Shown in pieces: positions 17,336 to 26,533 of a stretch of DNA of 64,000 nt. The first letter of the stretch is position 1; every line of letters starts with the position of its first letter. The stretch is from Duganella sp. BJB476. GTDB lineage: Bacteria > Pseudomonadota > Gammaproteobacteria > Burkholderiales > Burkholderiaceae_D. Location of the stretch: the NCBI RefSeq assembly GCF_003416895.1, contig NZ_QVIO01000005.1, positions 62,001-126,000 on the forward strand, in the 5' to 3' direction. The translations under genes and the position numbers were made by a program. Under the pieces are notes generated by a model. It ran no database searches, had not been told where the DNA came from, and saw only the letters and a program-made list of their open reading frames with translations.

Positions 17336-19498
17336 ATGTTTTCCAATTTAAAGGTTGGCACGCGTTTAGGACTGGCATTTTTCCTGCTCACTTTGCTGTC
17401 GGTGGCGCTGGGCTGGATCGCCATCCACGAGACTTCCGCCATGAACGAACAGTGGAAGACCATCAAGGAGGATGCGCTGGCCAAGCGCAGCGCGATCAAC
17501 CGCGGCTCCAACGCCCTGGGCGCCGGCATCCACCATTTCAAGAACTACATCCTGCGCGGCGGCGACTACGACAAGAAGTTCGAAGCCGACATGGTCGATA
17601 TCGACCGCACCATGGACGACTACAAGGCCACCGGCTTCGTGACGGCCGACGAAGACAAGCTGCTGAGCCAATTGCGCGACGGCGCCACCGCCTACCGCAA
17701 GGACATGGCGGTGCTGGTCTCCATGCGCGCCAAGACCGACAATCCGAACGAACTCGACAAGGCAGTGGCCGGCGCCGACAAGCCGATCAACGCCGCCCTC
17801 AACAGCCTGCGCGAGAAGACCGAGGCCACCCTCAAGCACTCCGACCAGGTCATGAGCGAGGTCAGCGCCGCCGCCCAGACCAAGGTGATGCAGACGCTGG
17901 CGCTGATCGTGGTGCTGACCATCGCCGCCGGCATCTACATCACGCTCAGCATCACTCGCCCGATCAGCCAGGCGGTGGCGGCCGCCGAGACGCTGGCGCG
18001 CGGCGACCTGAACCTGGACATCCAGGTCAAGTCGAACGACGAGACCGGCCAGTTGCTGGCGGCGATGAAGCACATGATCGTGAAGTTGCGCGAGATGATA
18101 GAAAGCCAGCGCAGCATGGTGGACGCGGCCAATCGCGGCAACTTCGCCATGCGCATCAGCGCCACGGATCTGCAGGGCTTCCAGAAGGACATGGCCGACG
18201 GCCTGAACGCGCTGATGCAAACCACCGGCGCCAGCATCGACGACGTGGTGCGGGTGATGGGCGCGCTGTCCGCCGGCGACCTGTCGAAGAGCATCGAGAA
18301 ACCCTATGAAGGCGCGTTCGGCGAGCTGAAGGATTACGCCAACCAGATGATCGCCAAGCTCAAGCAGGTGATCGAAGGCCAGCGCCGCGTGGTCGAGGCG
18401 GCCAACCACGGCAACTTCAACGACCGCATCGACCTGGCCGGCCTGCAGGGCTTCCAGAAAGAGATGGGCGAAGGCTTGAACAACCTGGTCACCACCACCG
18501 GCGCCAGCATCGACGACGTGGTGCGGGTGATGGGCGCCATGTCCGAGGGCGACCTGAGCGCCAGCATCGACAAGGATTACGAGGGCTCCTTCGGCGAGCT
18601 CAAGGAATACTGCAACAACACCGTCTACAAGCTGGGCCAGGTGGTCACCGAGGTCAATGGCAGCGCCGAGGCCCTGGCCAGCGCCTCCGAGGAAATCAGC
18701 GCCACCGCGCAGACGCTGTCGCAGGCGGCCAGCGAGCAAGCCGCCGGCGCCGAGGAAACCAGCGCCGCCATCGAGCAGATGACGGCGTCAATCTCGGCCA
18801 ACACCGAGAACGCCCGGGTCACCGACGGCATGGCCAGCCAGGCCGCCAAGGAAGCGGTCGAAGGCGGCGACGCGGTGCGCTCGACGGTGGCGGCGATGCA
18901 GCAGATCGCCAAGAAGATCCACATCATCGACGACATCGCCTACCAGACCAACCTGCTGGCGCTGAACGCGGCCATCGAGGCGGCGCGCGCCGGCGATCAC
19001 GGCAAGGGTTTCGCCGTGGTGGCCGCCGAGGTGCGCAAGCTGGCCGAACGCAGCCAGCTGGCGGCGCAGGAGATCGAACAGGTCGCCACCAGCAGCGTCG
19101 ACCTGGCCGAGAAGGCCGGCCGCCTGCTCGACCAGATGGTGCCGAACATCCGCAAGACGTCGGACCTGGTGCAGGAAATCACCGCCGCGTCGGAGGAGCA
19201 ATCGGCCGGCGTGGGCCAGATCAACAGCGCGGTGGGCCAGCTGAGCCAGACCACCCAGCAGAACGCCTCCAGCTCGGAACAACTGGCGGCCACGGCCGAG
19301 GAAATGAGCGGCCAGGCCGAGCAGCTGCAAACGGCGATGGCCTTCTTCAAGCTCGAAGGCAGCGGCCGCGCCAGCGCGCCCGCCAAGGGCGGCCGGGCGC
19401 CGGTGCGCGGCGGCAGGCGGCCGGGCCCGTCGCAGAACATCCACACCATGTCCGGCAGCGTCCAGGAGGTCGACGAGAGCAAGTTCGCCAAGTTCTAG
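17336..19498 (+). CDS. methyl-accepting chemotaxis protein with repeated HAMP-like modules
   Basis: The 720-residue receptor has TM1 near residues 10-28 and a four-helix-bundle-type periplasmic sensor. TM2 is near 183-208 (TLALIVVLTIAAGIYITLSI) and a HAMP domain follows. A 91-residue unit then repeats (254-344, 345-435), each with TGASIDDVVRVMGA and GDLSxSI. The signalling domain has the conserved tip (DIAYQTNLLALNAAIEAARAG). The C-terminus, ESKFAKF, lacks the NWETF-type CheR/CheB tether. The ribosome site CAGGAGG precedes the ATG. It senses an unknown ligand and signals to CheA; no che genes are nearby. Confidence 0.93.
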   Translation: MFSNLKVGTRLGLAFFLLTLLSVALGWIAIHETSAMNEQWKTIKEDALAKRSAINRGSNALGAGIHHFKNYILRGGDYDKKFEADMVDIDRTMDDYKATGFVTADEDKLLSQLRDGATAYRKDMAVLVSMRAKTDNPNELDKAVAGADKPINAALNSLREKTEATLKHSDQVMSEVSAAAQTKVMQTLALIVVLTIAAGIYITLSITRPISQAVAAAETLARGDLNLDIQVKSNDETGQLLAAMKHMIVKLREMIESQRSMVDAANRGNFAMRISATDLQGFQKDMADGLNALMQTTGASIDDVVRVMGALSAGDLSKSIEKPYEGAFGELKDYANQMIAKLKQVIEGQRRVVEAANHGNFNDRIDLAGLQGFQKEMGEGLNNLVTTTGASIDDVVRVMGAMSEGDLSASIDKDYEGSFGELKEYCNNTVYKLGQVVTEVNGSAEALASASEEISATAQTLSQAASEQAAGAEETSAAIEQMTASISANTENARVTDGMASQAAKEAVEGGDAVRSTVAAMQQIAKKIHIIDDIAYQTNLLALNAAIEAARAGDHGKGFAVVAAEVRKLAERSQLAAQEIEQVATSSVDLAEKAGRLLDQMVPNIRKTSDLVQEITAASEEQSAGVGQINSAVGQLSQTTQQNASSSEQLAATAEEMSGQAEQLQTAMAFFKLEGSGRASAPAKGGRAPVRGGRRPGPSQNIHTMSGSVQEVDESKFAKF

Positions 19499-19517
19499 CA
19501 GCGCTGCGGGAGCGCCG

Positions 19518-20705
19518 TCACTTGGCCTGTATGACTCCCCACATGAAGTCGAACTTGAGCGAGTCCTTCAGCACGGCCGGTATCGGCGCGCCGGTCGGAT
19601 TGAAGGGCAGCATGGCCTGCGCCGCCAGGGACGGCGTGCCCGACGCATTGAACGACGCATACACATGACAGGCGATGCAGGACGACGCCACCACCGTGCC
19701 ATTGCCGACGATGCGCTCAGTGACCGAATTACCCAGCGCATACGGTGTGCCGTCAGCCGCCGTGTAGTCGACCTGGGTGGACTTCAGGCAGTAGTTCTGC
19801 CAGACCGGCGACAACTTGGCTTCGCGCATCAAGGCCAGCAGTTTGGGCGACTTGGTGCAGGCCCCGTACTGGGTGTTGATCGCGCGCCGGTTGGGCGTCA
19901 CCACCGGCTTCGTGGCGCCAAAGCTGTCGTAGCAGCCCAGGTCGTCGCAACGGCCGGGATTTTTCTGGTGTTCAAAGGAACCCCAGACCCAGTTCGGATT
20001 CTGGCGGCTGCTCACATGCAGGGCCACCACCGCATATTCCACCTGCTCCGACACGCTGGTGTAGTACAGCGTGCGGATGCGTTCCACGCTGCCCAGTTCA
20101 GGTATCCACTTCAACAAGGTCTGGACGGGCACCCAGTCACTCTTGACGGAAAGGGCATCGAGCGGCATCTGCACGTTGAGCGAGACCTTGTAGGCCGCCG
20201 CCAGGCCCGCCTGGGTGTTGAGGCCGTTCGACTTGATGTACTCGAACTGCGGGCGATTGCGCCGGACCTCTTCGGCGATGCAGGGCGTCGGCGTGCCATC
20301 GGTGGGAAAGCCACCCGCAGCGGCGCCGGCCGGCGCCAGGCAGGCCAGGTCTATCGGACCGCTGCCATGCAGCTTTGCGGTCATCAGCGCGCTCGCCTGG
20401 AATTTCCTGGGCCGGTCCGGGCTCGGCCACACAGGGTGGGCTGCGAAGGTGTCGGCGTCCGACGCCCAGGTGTCGAAGATCACCGACGGCGGCTGCGCGC
20501 CCGGCGTGGGCGCCGTGAACTGCGTGAACAGGCGCCAGACAAATTCGTCGGAATTCTGGCGCGTGCCTTGCACCGCGCCGGCGCGCGCGGTTTCAACGAT
20601 CCGGAATGCGCCGGGCGCCTTGGCGGCAGGCCCGGCCAGGACTGCCGGACACACGCCAACCAGCAGCGAGACCAACAAAGTCATACGTATCTGTTTGATG
20701 AACAT
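19518..20705 (-). CDS. secreted protein of unknown function with one CxxCH heme-type motif
   Basis: The 395-residue product has a signal peptide (MTLLVSLLVGVCPAVLAGP) and a single SCIACH motif in the C-terminal third, so it may bind one c-type heme in the periplasm. The rest is not recognised. It contains several other cysteines (DLACLA, RCDDLGCYDS, YGACTKS, QNYCLKS) that could form disulfides. The ATG at 20705 has GGAGGA directly upstream. It follows the decarboxylase-like gene on the same strand by 29 bases, so it is likely the last gene of that operon. Confidence 0.6.
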   Translation of the reverse strand: MFIKQIRMTLLVSLLVGVCPAVLAGPAAKAPGAFRIVETARAGAVQGTRQNSDEFVWRLFTQFTAPTPGAQPPSVIFDTWASDADTFAAHPVWPSPDRPRKFQASALMTAKLHGSGPIDLACLAPAGAAAGGFPTDGTPTPCIAEEVRRNRPQFEYIKSNGLNTQAGLAAAYKVSLNVQMPLDALSVKSDWVPVQTLLKWIPELGSVERIRTLYYTSVSEQVEYAVVALHVSSRQNPNWVWGSFEHQKNPGRCDDLGCYDSFGATKPVVTPNRRAINTQYGACTKSPKLLALMREAKLSPVWQNYCLKSTQVDYTAADGTPYALGNSVTERIVGNGTVVASSCIACHVYASFNASGTPSLAAQAMLPFNPTGAPIPAVLKDSLKFDFMWGVIQAK

Positions 20706-20734
20706 GGATTCCTCCGTAAGTCTCGTCGATGGGG

Positions 20735-21997
20735 TCACAAGGCCGAAGCGATGGTCTGCCGAACCTGAACAATATTGCTGACCTTGCCGCCTGCCGGGCT
20801 CGCGCCGCCATCCGACAAGTTCGCGTTGTCGGTGATGTAAAGCTGCGAGATCTTGGCCTTTTCGAACAGCATGCAGCAGGTCGATCCGCCGAACGCAAAA
20901 TGCCCGATCTCGTCGCCCAGCTTGACGGTGTCGCCTTTCTTGACCGTGGCCTGGCAGGAGGACACTTCGGTCAAGCCGACGAAGATCAGGGCGATATCGC
21001 CGACGCGCTCATCCTGCGGCTCGATGAACACGATGGTGCGGGTGTTCACATGGCTGAGGAACGGGAAGGACGCGGCGTAATCCTGGTCCGGCGTGGGCGC
21101 GGCGAAGAACAGCCCCGGCACGGTCTTGACATCCTTGATCCGCCCCGCCACCGGCGCATGCCAGCGGTGATAGTTGAACGGCATCAGCACGACCTGCACC
21201 GCGAGGCCGTCGATGAACGGCGTCAGCAAGTCACTGTCCTTGGCTTCATCGAGCAAATCGGTCAGGTAATATTGTTCGCCTTTGATCGCGAAGGCGGCCT
21301 TCTGCTGGACCTGCTTCGAGATCTTCCATACCTGGCCGTCCACCGGACTGATGATGTCCTTGCCGGTGTGGTTGGCAGCGATGGGGCGGCTCTTGTTGAT
21401 GTCCTTGAAGGGACGGGTGAAGAAATCGTTCCATGAACTGAAGCCGCCATGCGGCAGCTTCGGATCGTAGACGGACTCGTCAAGACTCAGGTATTGCCGC
21501 GCCTCGGCGCTGAGCCAGTTGCCATACGAGTCGTTCAAATAGGCGAGCGACTCCGTCCCCGCCAGCTTCTGGTGATAGACGCTGAGTATCCTGGAAAAAT
21601 AAGGCCGGACCTGCTCGTTGGTGAACAAGAAATAGCCGTACTTGTTCGCCATGAACGGTTGCAGGACCGCGTAGAACGGCAACGCCGCGATGAACTGCGC
21701 ATCGTACTTCGGATAGCTGTGCAGGGCGTTATCGAGCTGCTGGAAAAAGTCCGCCGGCGTTTTGATGTTGATGGGACTTTTCTGGTTTGCTTCATCCAGC
21801 ATATTGCTGATGTAGATGCGGAGGAATTCATTTTGCGGCTGTTCCACATACTTCTGCAATTCCACTATCGACGGATCCAGTTCCAGCGCGTGCTTGCGGG
21901 CATGCGTGGCAAAAATGCGATTGGACTCTTCCACAACGTCTGGAGCATGGGTGCTGGATGCGCTGGAAAACAATTGAAAGTACGAGAGCTTGTTCAT
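20735..21997 (-). CDS. phosphatidylserine decarboxylase-family protein with N-terminal extension
   Basis: The 420-residue protein has the core motifs of the pyruvoyl-dependent decarboxylase family: SPVDG (Asp220), FNYHRWHAP (His277 and His280) and the self-cleavage site FGGST (Gly371/Ser372), which would yield the pyruvoyl group. The roughly 200-residue N-terminal region and the FGGST form resemble the PSDC-containing branch, which includes fungal PsiD tryptophan decarboxylase, more than bacterial Psd (about 280-320 residues with LGST). The substrate may therefore be an amino acid or a lipid head group. There is no signal peptide. The start at 21997 has GAGG upstream; an ATG at 22009 is in frame. 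Confidence 0.8.
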   Translation of the reverse strand: MNKLSYFQLFSSASSTHAPDVVEESNRIFATHARKHALELDPSIVELQKYVEQPQNEFLRIYISNMLDEANQKSPINIKTPADFFQQLDNALHSYPKYDAQFIAALPFYAVLQPFMANKYGYFLFTNEQVRPYFSRILSVYHQKLAGTESLAYLNDSYGNWLSAEARQYLSLDESVYDPKLPHGGFSSWNDFFTRPFKDINKSRPIAANHTGKDIISPVDGQVWKISKQVQQKAAFAIKGEQYYLTDLLDEAKDSDLLTPFIDGLAVQVVLMPFNYHRWHAPVAGRIKDVKTVPGLFFAAPTPDQDYAASFPFLSHVNTRTIVFIEPQDERVGDIALIFVGLTEVSSCQATVKKGDTVKLGDEIGHFAFGGSTCCMLFEKAKISQLYITDNANLSDGGASPAGGKVSNIVQVRQTIASAL

Positions 21998-22122
21998 GGG
22001 TCGCCTCATCAAGGTTAACGTGTTGAACAGTCTACCCACTCCATTTTTCTCCAGGTACGCACAATGTAACAATGGAAAAATTAATTTCCTAACATCATTC
22101 TTGATAGTGAGACGTCCCCCCG

Positions 22123-24594
22123 CTACGCGCCAAACAGGTTCGCCAGCAGCCAGCCGGGCAGGCCCACATACAGCGCCGCGCGGCCGGCGCGCTCCAGCCA
22201 GCGGCGGACTTCGATCGCCCGCCCTGGATGCAGCAAGGCCGCCAGCAGCGTGCCGGCTTCGATCGCCGCGCGCAGCAAGGCCGCGCTCAGCACCACGCCG
22301 ATGGACCAGGCCGCCCACCACAAGGCAAACGCCAGCAGGTAAGCCTTCAAGCCGAAGGTGTAGTACTCGCCGAAGGCGCTGCCGTAGGCGATATGCTGGT
22401 GTAGGTGGAAGGCGGGGATGGCCAGCGCCAGCGGCAGCAAACCGAACTTGACCAATGGACGGTCGAGCTTGCGGCTGCGCAGCGCCAGGCGGGCGCGCGC
22501 ATACACGCCCATCGTCGCGCCGGGCTGCTCGAAACCCTGTGGACCACCGGCGCCGGCCAGCGCGGCGGCGAAGGCCAGCGGGTTGGCCAGCGCCAGCCCG
22601 TAGCGCCAGCGCTGGCCCGACGCCAGGCGCAACGCCAGGCCGGCGGCCGGAACCGGCAAGCGCCACAAGCGGACCGCGGCAATCTCGCCGAGCGCCAGTT
22701 CGATGCGCTGGGCGCCGCGCGTCAACACCAGCACGCCATCGCTGATTGACGCTTGCGCAGCAAACGCCAGCAGCACGCACCACGAGGCGGCTTCCGGGGC
22801 AAGGAACAGTCCGCTGAACAGGCGGATTTGCGCCAGCGTGTTGGTCCGCAATGCTTCGTTGAGCAGCAAGGCCACGCAGATGCCGAGCAGGCCGGCGCGC
22901 GCCATGACGCGCAGCAACGCTGCGGCAAGGCGGGCCGCCGGCGGCAACACCGCGACCCGGACCGGAAACGTCATCGCCAGCCGAGCCGGCGATACGCCGT
23001 CCGCCGCTGGCGAACGCCAGGAAGGGATGGCCGCCCTGGCCGCCAGCAACAGCAGCAAGGCGCAGGCGGCGCGTCCCACCCAGTCGCCCCAGCGGACCAT
23101 CAAGGTCGGCGCCGGCTTGCGCACCGCGACGTCCGCGACCACCAGCGCCGGTTCGCCCATGCGCGTGCCCGCCAGCAGCGCGCCGCTGGCGTCGAACGCC
23201 GCGCTGTAGCCGTTGCTGGTGACGCGGAATTGCGGCAAGCCGGTTTCGATGCTGCGGAACGCGGCCACCGTCTGGTGCAGGCGCGCGCCTTCGGGAGCGT
23301 CGCTGAACCAGGAGTCGTTCGACATGGTCAGGATGGCCTGCGCGCCCAGCTTGGCGCCGGCGATCGCCAGCCCGGCATCGACATCGTCGAGGCAGATCAG
23401 CGGCAGCACCGGGATCTCGCGGCCGTCGGCCAGGCGCAGCGGGAACACCCGCGCGCCATTGCCCGCCTTCCAGTTGCCGGTCCACGGCAGCAGGCTCCGC
23501 AAGCGCGGCCCGTCCAGCCAGGCCGGCACGTATTCGGTGAACGGGAACAGATGCGTCTTGCGATAGAAACCCACCGGGCCGCCGGGCTGCACGAAGGCGG
23601 CCGCGTTGTATTCGCCGCCGCTGTCGATGTCGTAGGTGCCGAACACGAAGGGCACGCCGGCGGCATGAACGGTGGCGAGGATCTCGCGGTCGAAGCCCGC
23701 GCCGGCTTCGCTCTTGGGATGGCCGAAGGTGGTGGGATAGGCGGTCTCCGACCACAGCACCGCGTCCGCATGGCGCCGCACCACCGCGTCATAGCTCATG
23801 GCGAAATGGGTATCGAGCACGTCGCGCACCACCGCGCCCGCGCCCTTTTGCCGGCGCAGGCCTTCGTAGTCGACGATGTTCGATTGGACCAGGCCCATGC
23901 GCAATGGCTTGTCGGCGGCGGTGCCGCTATCCGGCAGCGCCACCAGTCCGTAGCCCGCCAGCAGCAGCGGTCCCAGCGCGGCCAGCGCCAGCGGTTGGGC
24001 GGCCGCGCGCCAGCCAGCGCGAGCGTTTGAGCGATCGCGCGCCAGCGCCGCCACCACGCCCTCGTTGGCCAGCAACAGCAGCACGGTCAGGCCGGCGGCG
24101 CCACCCACGGCGGCGCCCTGGCGCATCAGCGCCGACGGATACAGGCCGTGGCCCAGCGTGTCGCCGAGCAGCTTGGGCAGCAGCCATTCTGCCGCCACCC
24201 AAGCTGCGGCCGCAGCCAGCGCGCGCAACAGCGGACCATGCCCGCGTCCGCTCACATGGCGCACCAGCGCGAACACCAGGAACTGCGGTTGGAACAAGGG
24301 CGCGGCCAGCAGCAGCACGGCCAGGCCGGTGCTGGCGCCAACGTGCGTGTAGCGTCCGAGCGCGATGCCGAACCAGGGGAAGACGGCCGCCGTGAAAGCC
24401 AGCGACATCAGGTAAGCCGAACCCAGCGTCGCGGCCAGCGAGCGGCTGGCGTTCAGCGTGCCCAGCCACGGGACCAGCATCACGAAGCCCAGCAGCCAGC
24501 CGGGGCCGCCGCGCGCATACAGGGCCGACAGGACGGCGCTCGTCAAAATGCCGGCAGCCATGCGCGCCGGGGAAGAGTTCAGGAATTGTCGCAT
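22123..24594 (-). CDS. apolipoprotein N-acyltransferase-like protein fused to a C-terminal membrane domain
   Basis: The 823-residue protein begins with about 220 residues of transmembrane helices and then a nitrilase-fold domain. The domain carries the Lnt-type triad: Glu283 (WSETAYPTTF), Lys346 (YRKTHLFPFTEYVP) and Cys401 (LICLDD), plus NDSWF at 426-430. Normal Lnt is about 510 residues. Here some 290 extra residues follow, rich in hydrophobic helices (for example 700-790), with no family I recognise. It may transfer an acyl chain to a lipoprotein or other envelope target. The start lies 5 bases after the preceding stop, so it is coupled. A housekeeping Lnt elsewhere is likely but cannot be checked. 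Confidence 0.85.
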   Translation of the reverse strand: MRQFLNSSPARMAAGILTSAVLSALYARGGPGWLLGFVMLVPWLGTLNASRSLAATLGSAYLMSLAFTAAVFPWFGIALGRYTHVGASTGLAVLLLAAPLFQPQFLVFALVRHVSGRGHGPLLRALAAAAAWVAAEWLLPKLLGDTLGHGLYPSALMRQGAAVGGAAGLTVLLLLANEGVVAALARDRSNARAGWRAAAQPLALAALGPLLLAGYGLVALPDSGTAADKPLRMGLVQSNIVDYEGLRRQKGAGAVVRDVLDTHFAMSYDAVVRRHADAVLWSETAYPTTFGHPKSEAGAGFDREILATVHAAGVPFVFGTYDIDSGGEYNAAAFVQPGGPVGFYRKTHLFPFTEYVPAWLDGPRLRSLLPWTGNWKAGNGARVFPLRLADGREIPVLPLICLDDVDAGLAIAGAKLGAQAILTMSNDSWFSDAPEGARLHQTVAAFRSIETGLPQFRVTSNGYSAAFDASGALLAGTRMGEPALVVADVAVRKPAPTLMVRWGDWVGRAACALLLLLAARAAIPSWRSPAADGVSPARLAMTFPVRVAVLPPAARLAAALLRVMARAGLLGICVALLLNEALRTNTLAQIRLFSGLFLAPEAASWCVLLAFAAQASISDGVLVLTRGAQRIELALGEIAAVRLWRLPVPAAGLALRLASGQRWRYGLALANPLAFAAALAGAGGPQGFEQPGATMGVYARARLALRSRKLDRPLVKFGLLPLALAIPAFHLHQHIAYGSAFGEYYTFGLKAYLLAFALWWAAWSIGVVLSAALLRAAIEAGTLLAALLHPGRAIEVRRWLERAGRAALYVGLPGWLLANLFGA

Positions 24595-24599
24595 GCGGA

Positions 24600-25229
24600 T
24601 CAGCGGCCGGGAGCGGCCGGTTCAATTGGAGGTGGAATGACGATGCGCCGGATCGGCAGGCCGGGCGGCGCCAGCTCCGGCGGCACGACGCGGTTCTTGG
24701 GCATGGGAATCGGATTGTGGGCGGCGTCGTACAGTTTGAAATCCGGCGCGAACATCAGAATCGCTTCGATGCGCTGGCCATCGTCGGTGGCCTGGTGGTG
24801 GCGGACATAACCCTCCGGCAGCACGAAGTCCTCGGGCACCGCAAGGCCAACCATGGGCGGCCGGGTGCCCGGCGGCGAAAACGCGCCGAGGCCGGAGTAG
24901 ATGCCGCGCTCATGCAGGCGTTCGATCACTTCGGGCATGGTCGGCTTCTCGCCGCGCGACACATAGCTTTTCAGGTCGCGCGTCGGGTCGGCGTCGCCTT
25001 CCGGCGCGCGCTGCGGTTCTGCTGCTGCGGGCTGCGGCGCGCCAGGCGACGATGCAAGCGGCGACCCGGAAGCCGCCGCCGCGCTGGCCGTAGGCGGCTG
25101 CGGCGACGCCCCGGCGGCGACGCCGGGATCAGGCGTCGTGACCAGGTAGATCAGCACGCCGAAGCCGATCACGGCAAGCACCAGCGCAACGGCCAGCAGG
25201 CCGGTGCGCGGACGCCAGGCGCCGTGCAT
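24600..25229 (-). CDS. membrane-anchored protein of unknown function
   Basis: The 209-residue product has one N-terminal transmembrane helix (LLAVALVLAVIGFGVLIYLV, about residues 11-30). An Ala/Pro/Ser-rich linker follows to about residue 85, then a compact domain with RGIYSGLGAFSPPGTRPP and PEDFVLPEGYVRHHQAT. It is most likely anchored in the inner membrane facing the periplasm. I recognise no family. It shares one base with the stop of the SGNH hydrolase gene (TGATG) and ends just before the acyltransferase start, so these three genes form a tight operon. Confidence 0.6.
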   Translation of the reverse strand: MHGAWRPRTGLLAVALVLAVIGFGVLIYLVTTPDPGVAAGASPQPPTASAAAASGSPLASSPGAPQPAAAEPQRAPEGDADPTRDLKSYVSRGEKPTMPEVIERLHERGIYSGLGAFSPPGTRPPMVGLAVPEDFVLPEGYVRHHQATDDGQRIEAILMFAPDFKLYDAAHNPIPMPKNRVVPPELAPPGLPIRRIVIPPPIEPAAPGR

Positions 25230-26323
25230 CAGGGCGTGGCGACGTTGTAGGTCGACACCGCCCAGCCCATCCGCTCATGGCCATATTGATTCCAGATCGG
25301 ATTTTTCCCGCCGGCGATGGAGCTGTAACGCGGCGCGCCCGAACCGGTGGTGCCGCCAAACAGGCCGGCCGTGACGGTGCTGCCGTTGTAGGTCGGGTGG
25401 GTGTCGTCCGACTGGATGTAGTCGTAGCTGCTGCCGGCCGACACGAAGTGCGTGTTGGCGTCGCGCAGCGTCGAGCGCAAGGTGGTGGTGATCCGGGTCA
25501 GGTAGCTGGCCTGGCTCTCGCCGGCGACATAGCGCAGCGCTTCGGAGTCGATCTTGCCGTCGCCGTTGCTGTCATAGTCGGCGCCCATGTACTGGGCGAA
25601 GTTGTCCGCGCAGGCGAAGCCCTTCTGGCGCGCCAGGTCGCACATCGCGAAGTTGATGCGCACCAGCGAAGGCAGGAACTTGTCCTGCATGTTGACGGTC
25701 TTGCCGGTCGATGCGTCCTTGCAGGAGCTCTGGACGTTGTCGGCGTCGTAGCCTGGGTAATGCAGGTTGGACACCAGCTTGAGCTTGACGCCGGAATAGG
25801 CGTTGGCGTTGATGTAGTCCATCGCCGCTCCGACATAGGTCTTGCAGCTGCTTTCCGCCGCCGTCAGCACGCTGTCGTCGCAGGTGCCGGTCTGGCTCTT
25901 GAAGGCGGTACGGGCTTGCAAGCCATCATTGCCGCACATCTCGAAAGCCACCACGCGGGTGTTACTGGCTTGCATATACGAACGCTCGGCCACGATCTTG
26001 TTGTTGTACACGTCCGAGGCCACCGCGCCGGACTTGGTGCGGCGCACGCTCTCGATGTCGGCGTTCCACAGCGCGGACAGGTATTCGGCGTCCACGGTCG
26101 GCGCCGAGTACTTGGCGGCGCTGGTGACCGAGCCGTTGTAGCCGGCAAAGATCGAATCGCCGTAGGCCACCACGCGATAGACGGTGGAGGTGCCGGGACG
26201 GTCGATGGTCCAGGATACGTTTTGGTTCAGGGTGCTGGCCGCCGCGTGGTTTCCAACGGCGAGCAAGACGAGTGAGGACAACAGCGTAGGCAACGACTTC
26301 TTGTGAAAGCGGGTGTACGACAT
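25229..26323 (-). CDS. secreted SGNH/GDSL-type hydrolase
   Basis: The 364-residue protein has a signal peptide ending NHAAAS and SGNH blocks: GDSIFAGY with Ser57 as nucleophile, MCGNDG with the oxyanion Asn, and DDTHPT with the Asp/His pair. It probably cleaves an ester such as an acyl or acetyl group. A loop DSNGDGKIDSEA in the second half looks like an EF-hand calcium site. It is the first gene of the minus-strand run that continues with the anchored protein, the acyltransferase and the decarboxylase-like protein. The substrate is unknown. Confidence 0.8.
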   Translation of the reverse strand: MSYTRFHKKSLPTLLSSLVLLAVGNHAAASTLNQNVSWTIDRPGTSTVYRVVAYGDSIFAGYNGSVTSAAKYSAPTVDAEYLSALWNADIESVRRTKSGAVASDVYNNKIVAERSYMQASNTRVVAFEMCGNDGLQARTAFKSQTGTCDDSVLTAAESSCKTYVGAAMDYINANAYSGVKLKLVSNLHYPGYDADNVQSSCKDASTGKTVNMQDKFLPSLVRINFAMCDLARQKGFACADNFAQYMGADYDSNGDGKIDSEALRYVAGESQASYLTRITTTLRSTLRDANTHFVSAGSSYDYIQSDDTHPTYNGSTVTAGLFGGTTGSGAPRYSSIAGGKNPIWNQYGHERMGWAVSTYNVATP

Positions 26324-26486
26324 GGGGTGTCTCCGGTTAGGGGATCTGCAAGATGGCTGTTTTTATGAGGTCTCTCGCGCTACGGCGTACAGCTACCTCG
26401 GCAGTGCGAGCCATCACATCCTACCCCGGGCGCGGGTGCGGTTCTGCACCGCCCGTCGCCTGTCTCGAAGGGACAAGAGAATGTCT

Positions 26487-26508
26487 CGACAGGACCGGAG
26501 TCCTGTCG
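26487..26508 (-). terminator. 9-bp hairpin 26 bases after the chemoreceptor stop (minus strand)
   Basis: CGACAGGAC and GTCCTGTCG form a perfect 9-bp stem around a CGGA loop in the 210-base gap between the MCP stop and the SGNH start. The following minus-strand bases are only weakly T-rich, so it may be a terminator or an operator. Nothing else in the gap is recognised. Confidence 0.4.
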
Positions 26509-26533
26509 CGTTGCGATCACAGCGTGCCGGAGC

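Noticed and set aside
20735..23755. 1006-residue reading joining the decarboxylase to the upstream region
   Set aside because: The added part is the acyltransferase gene in the wrong frame. The PSD-like protein begins at 21997 with a ribosome site.
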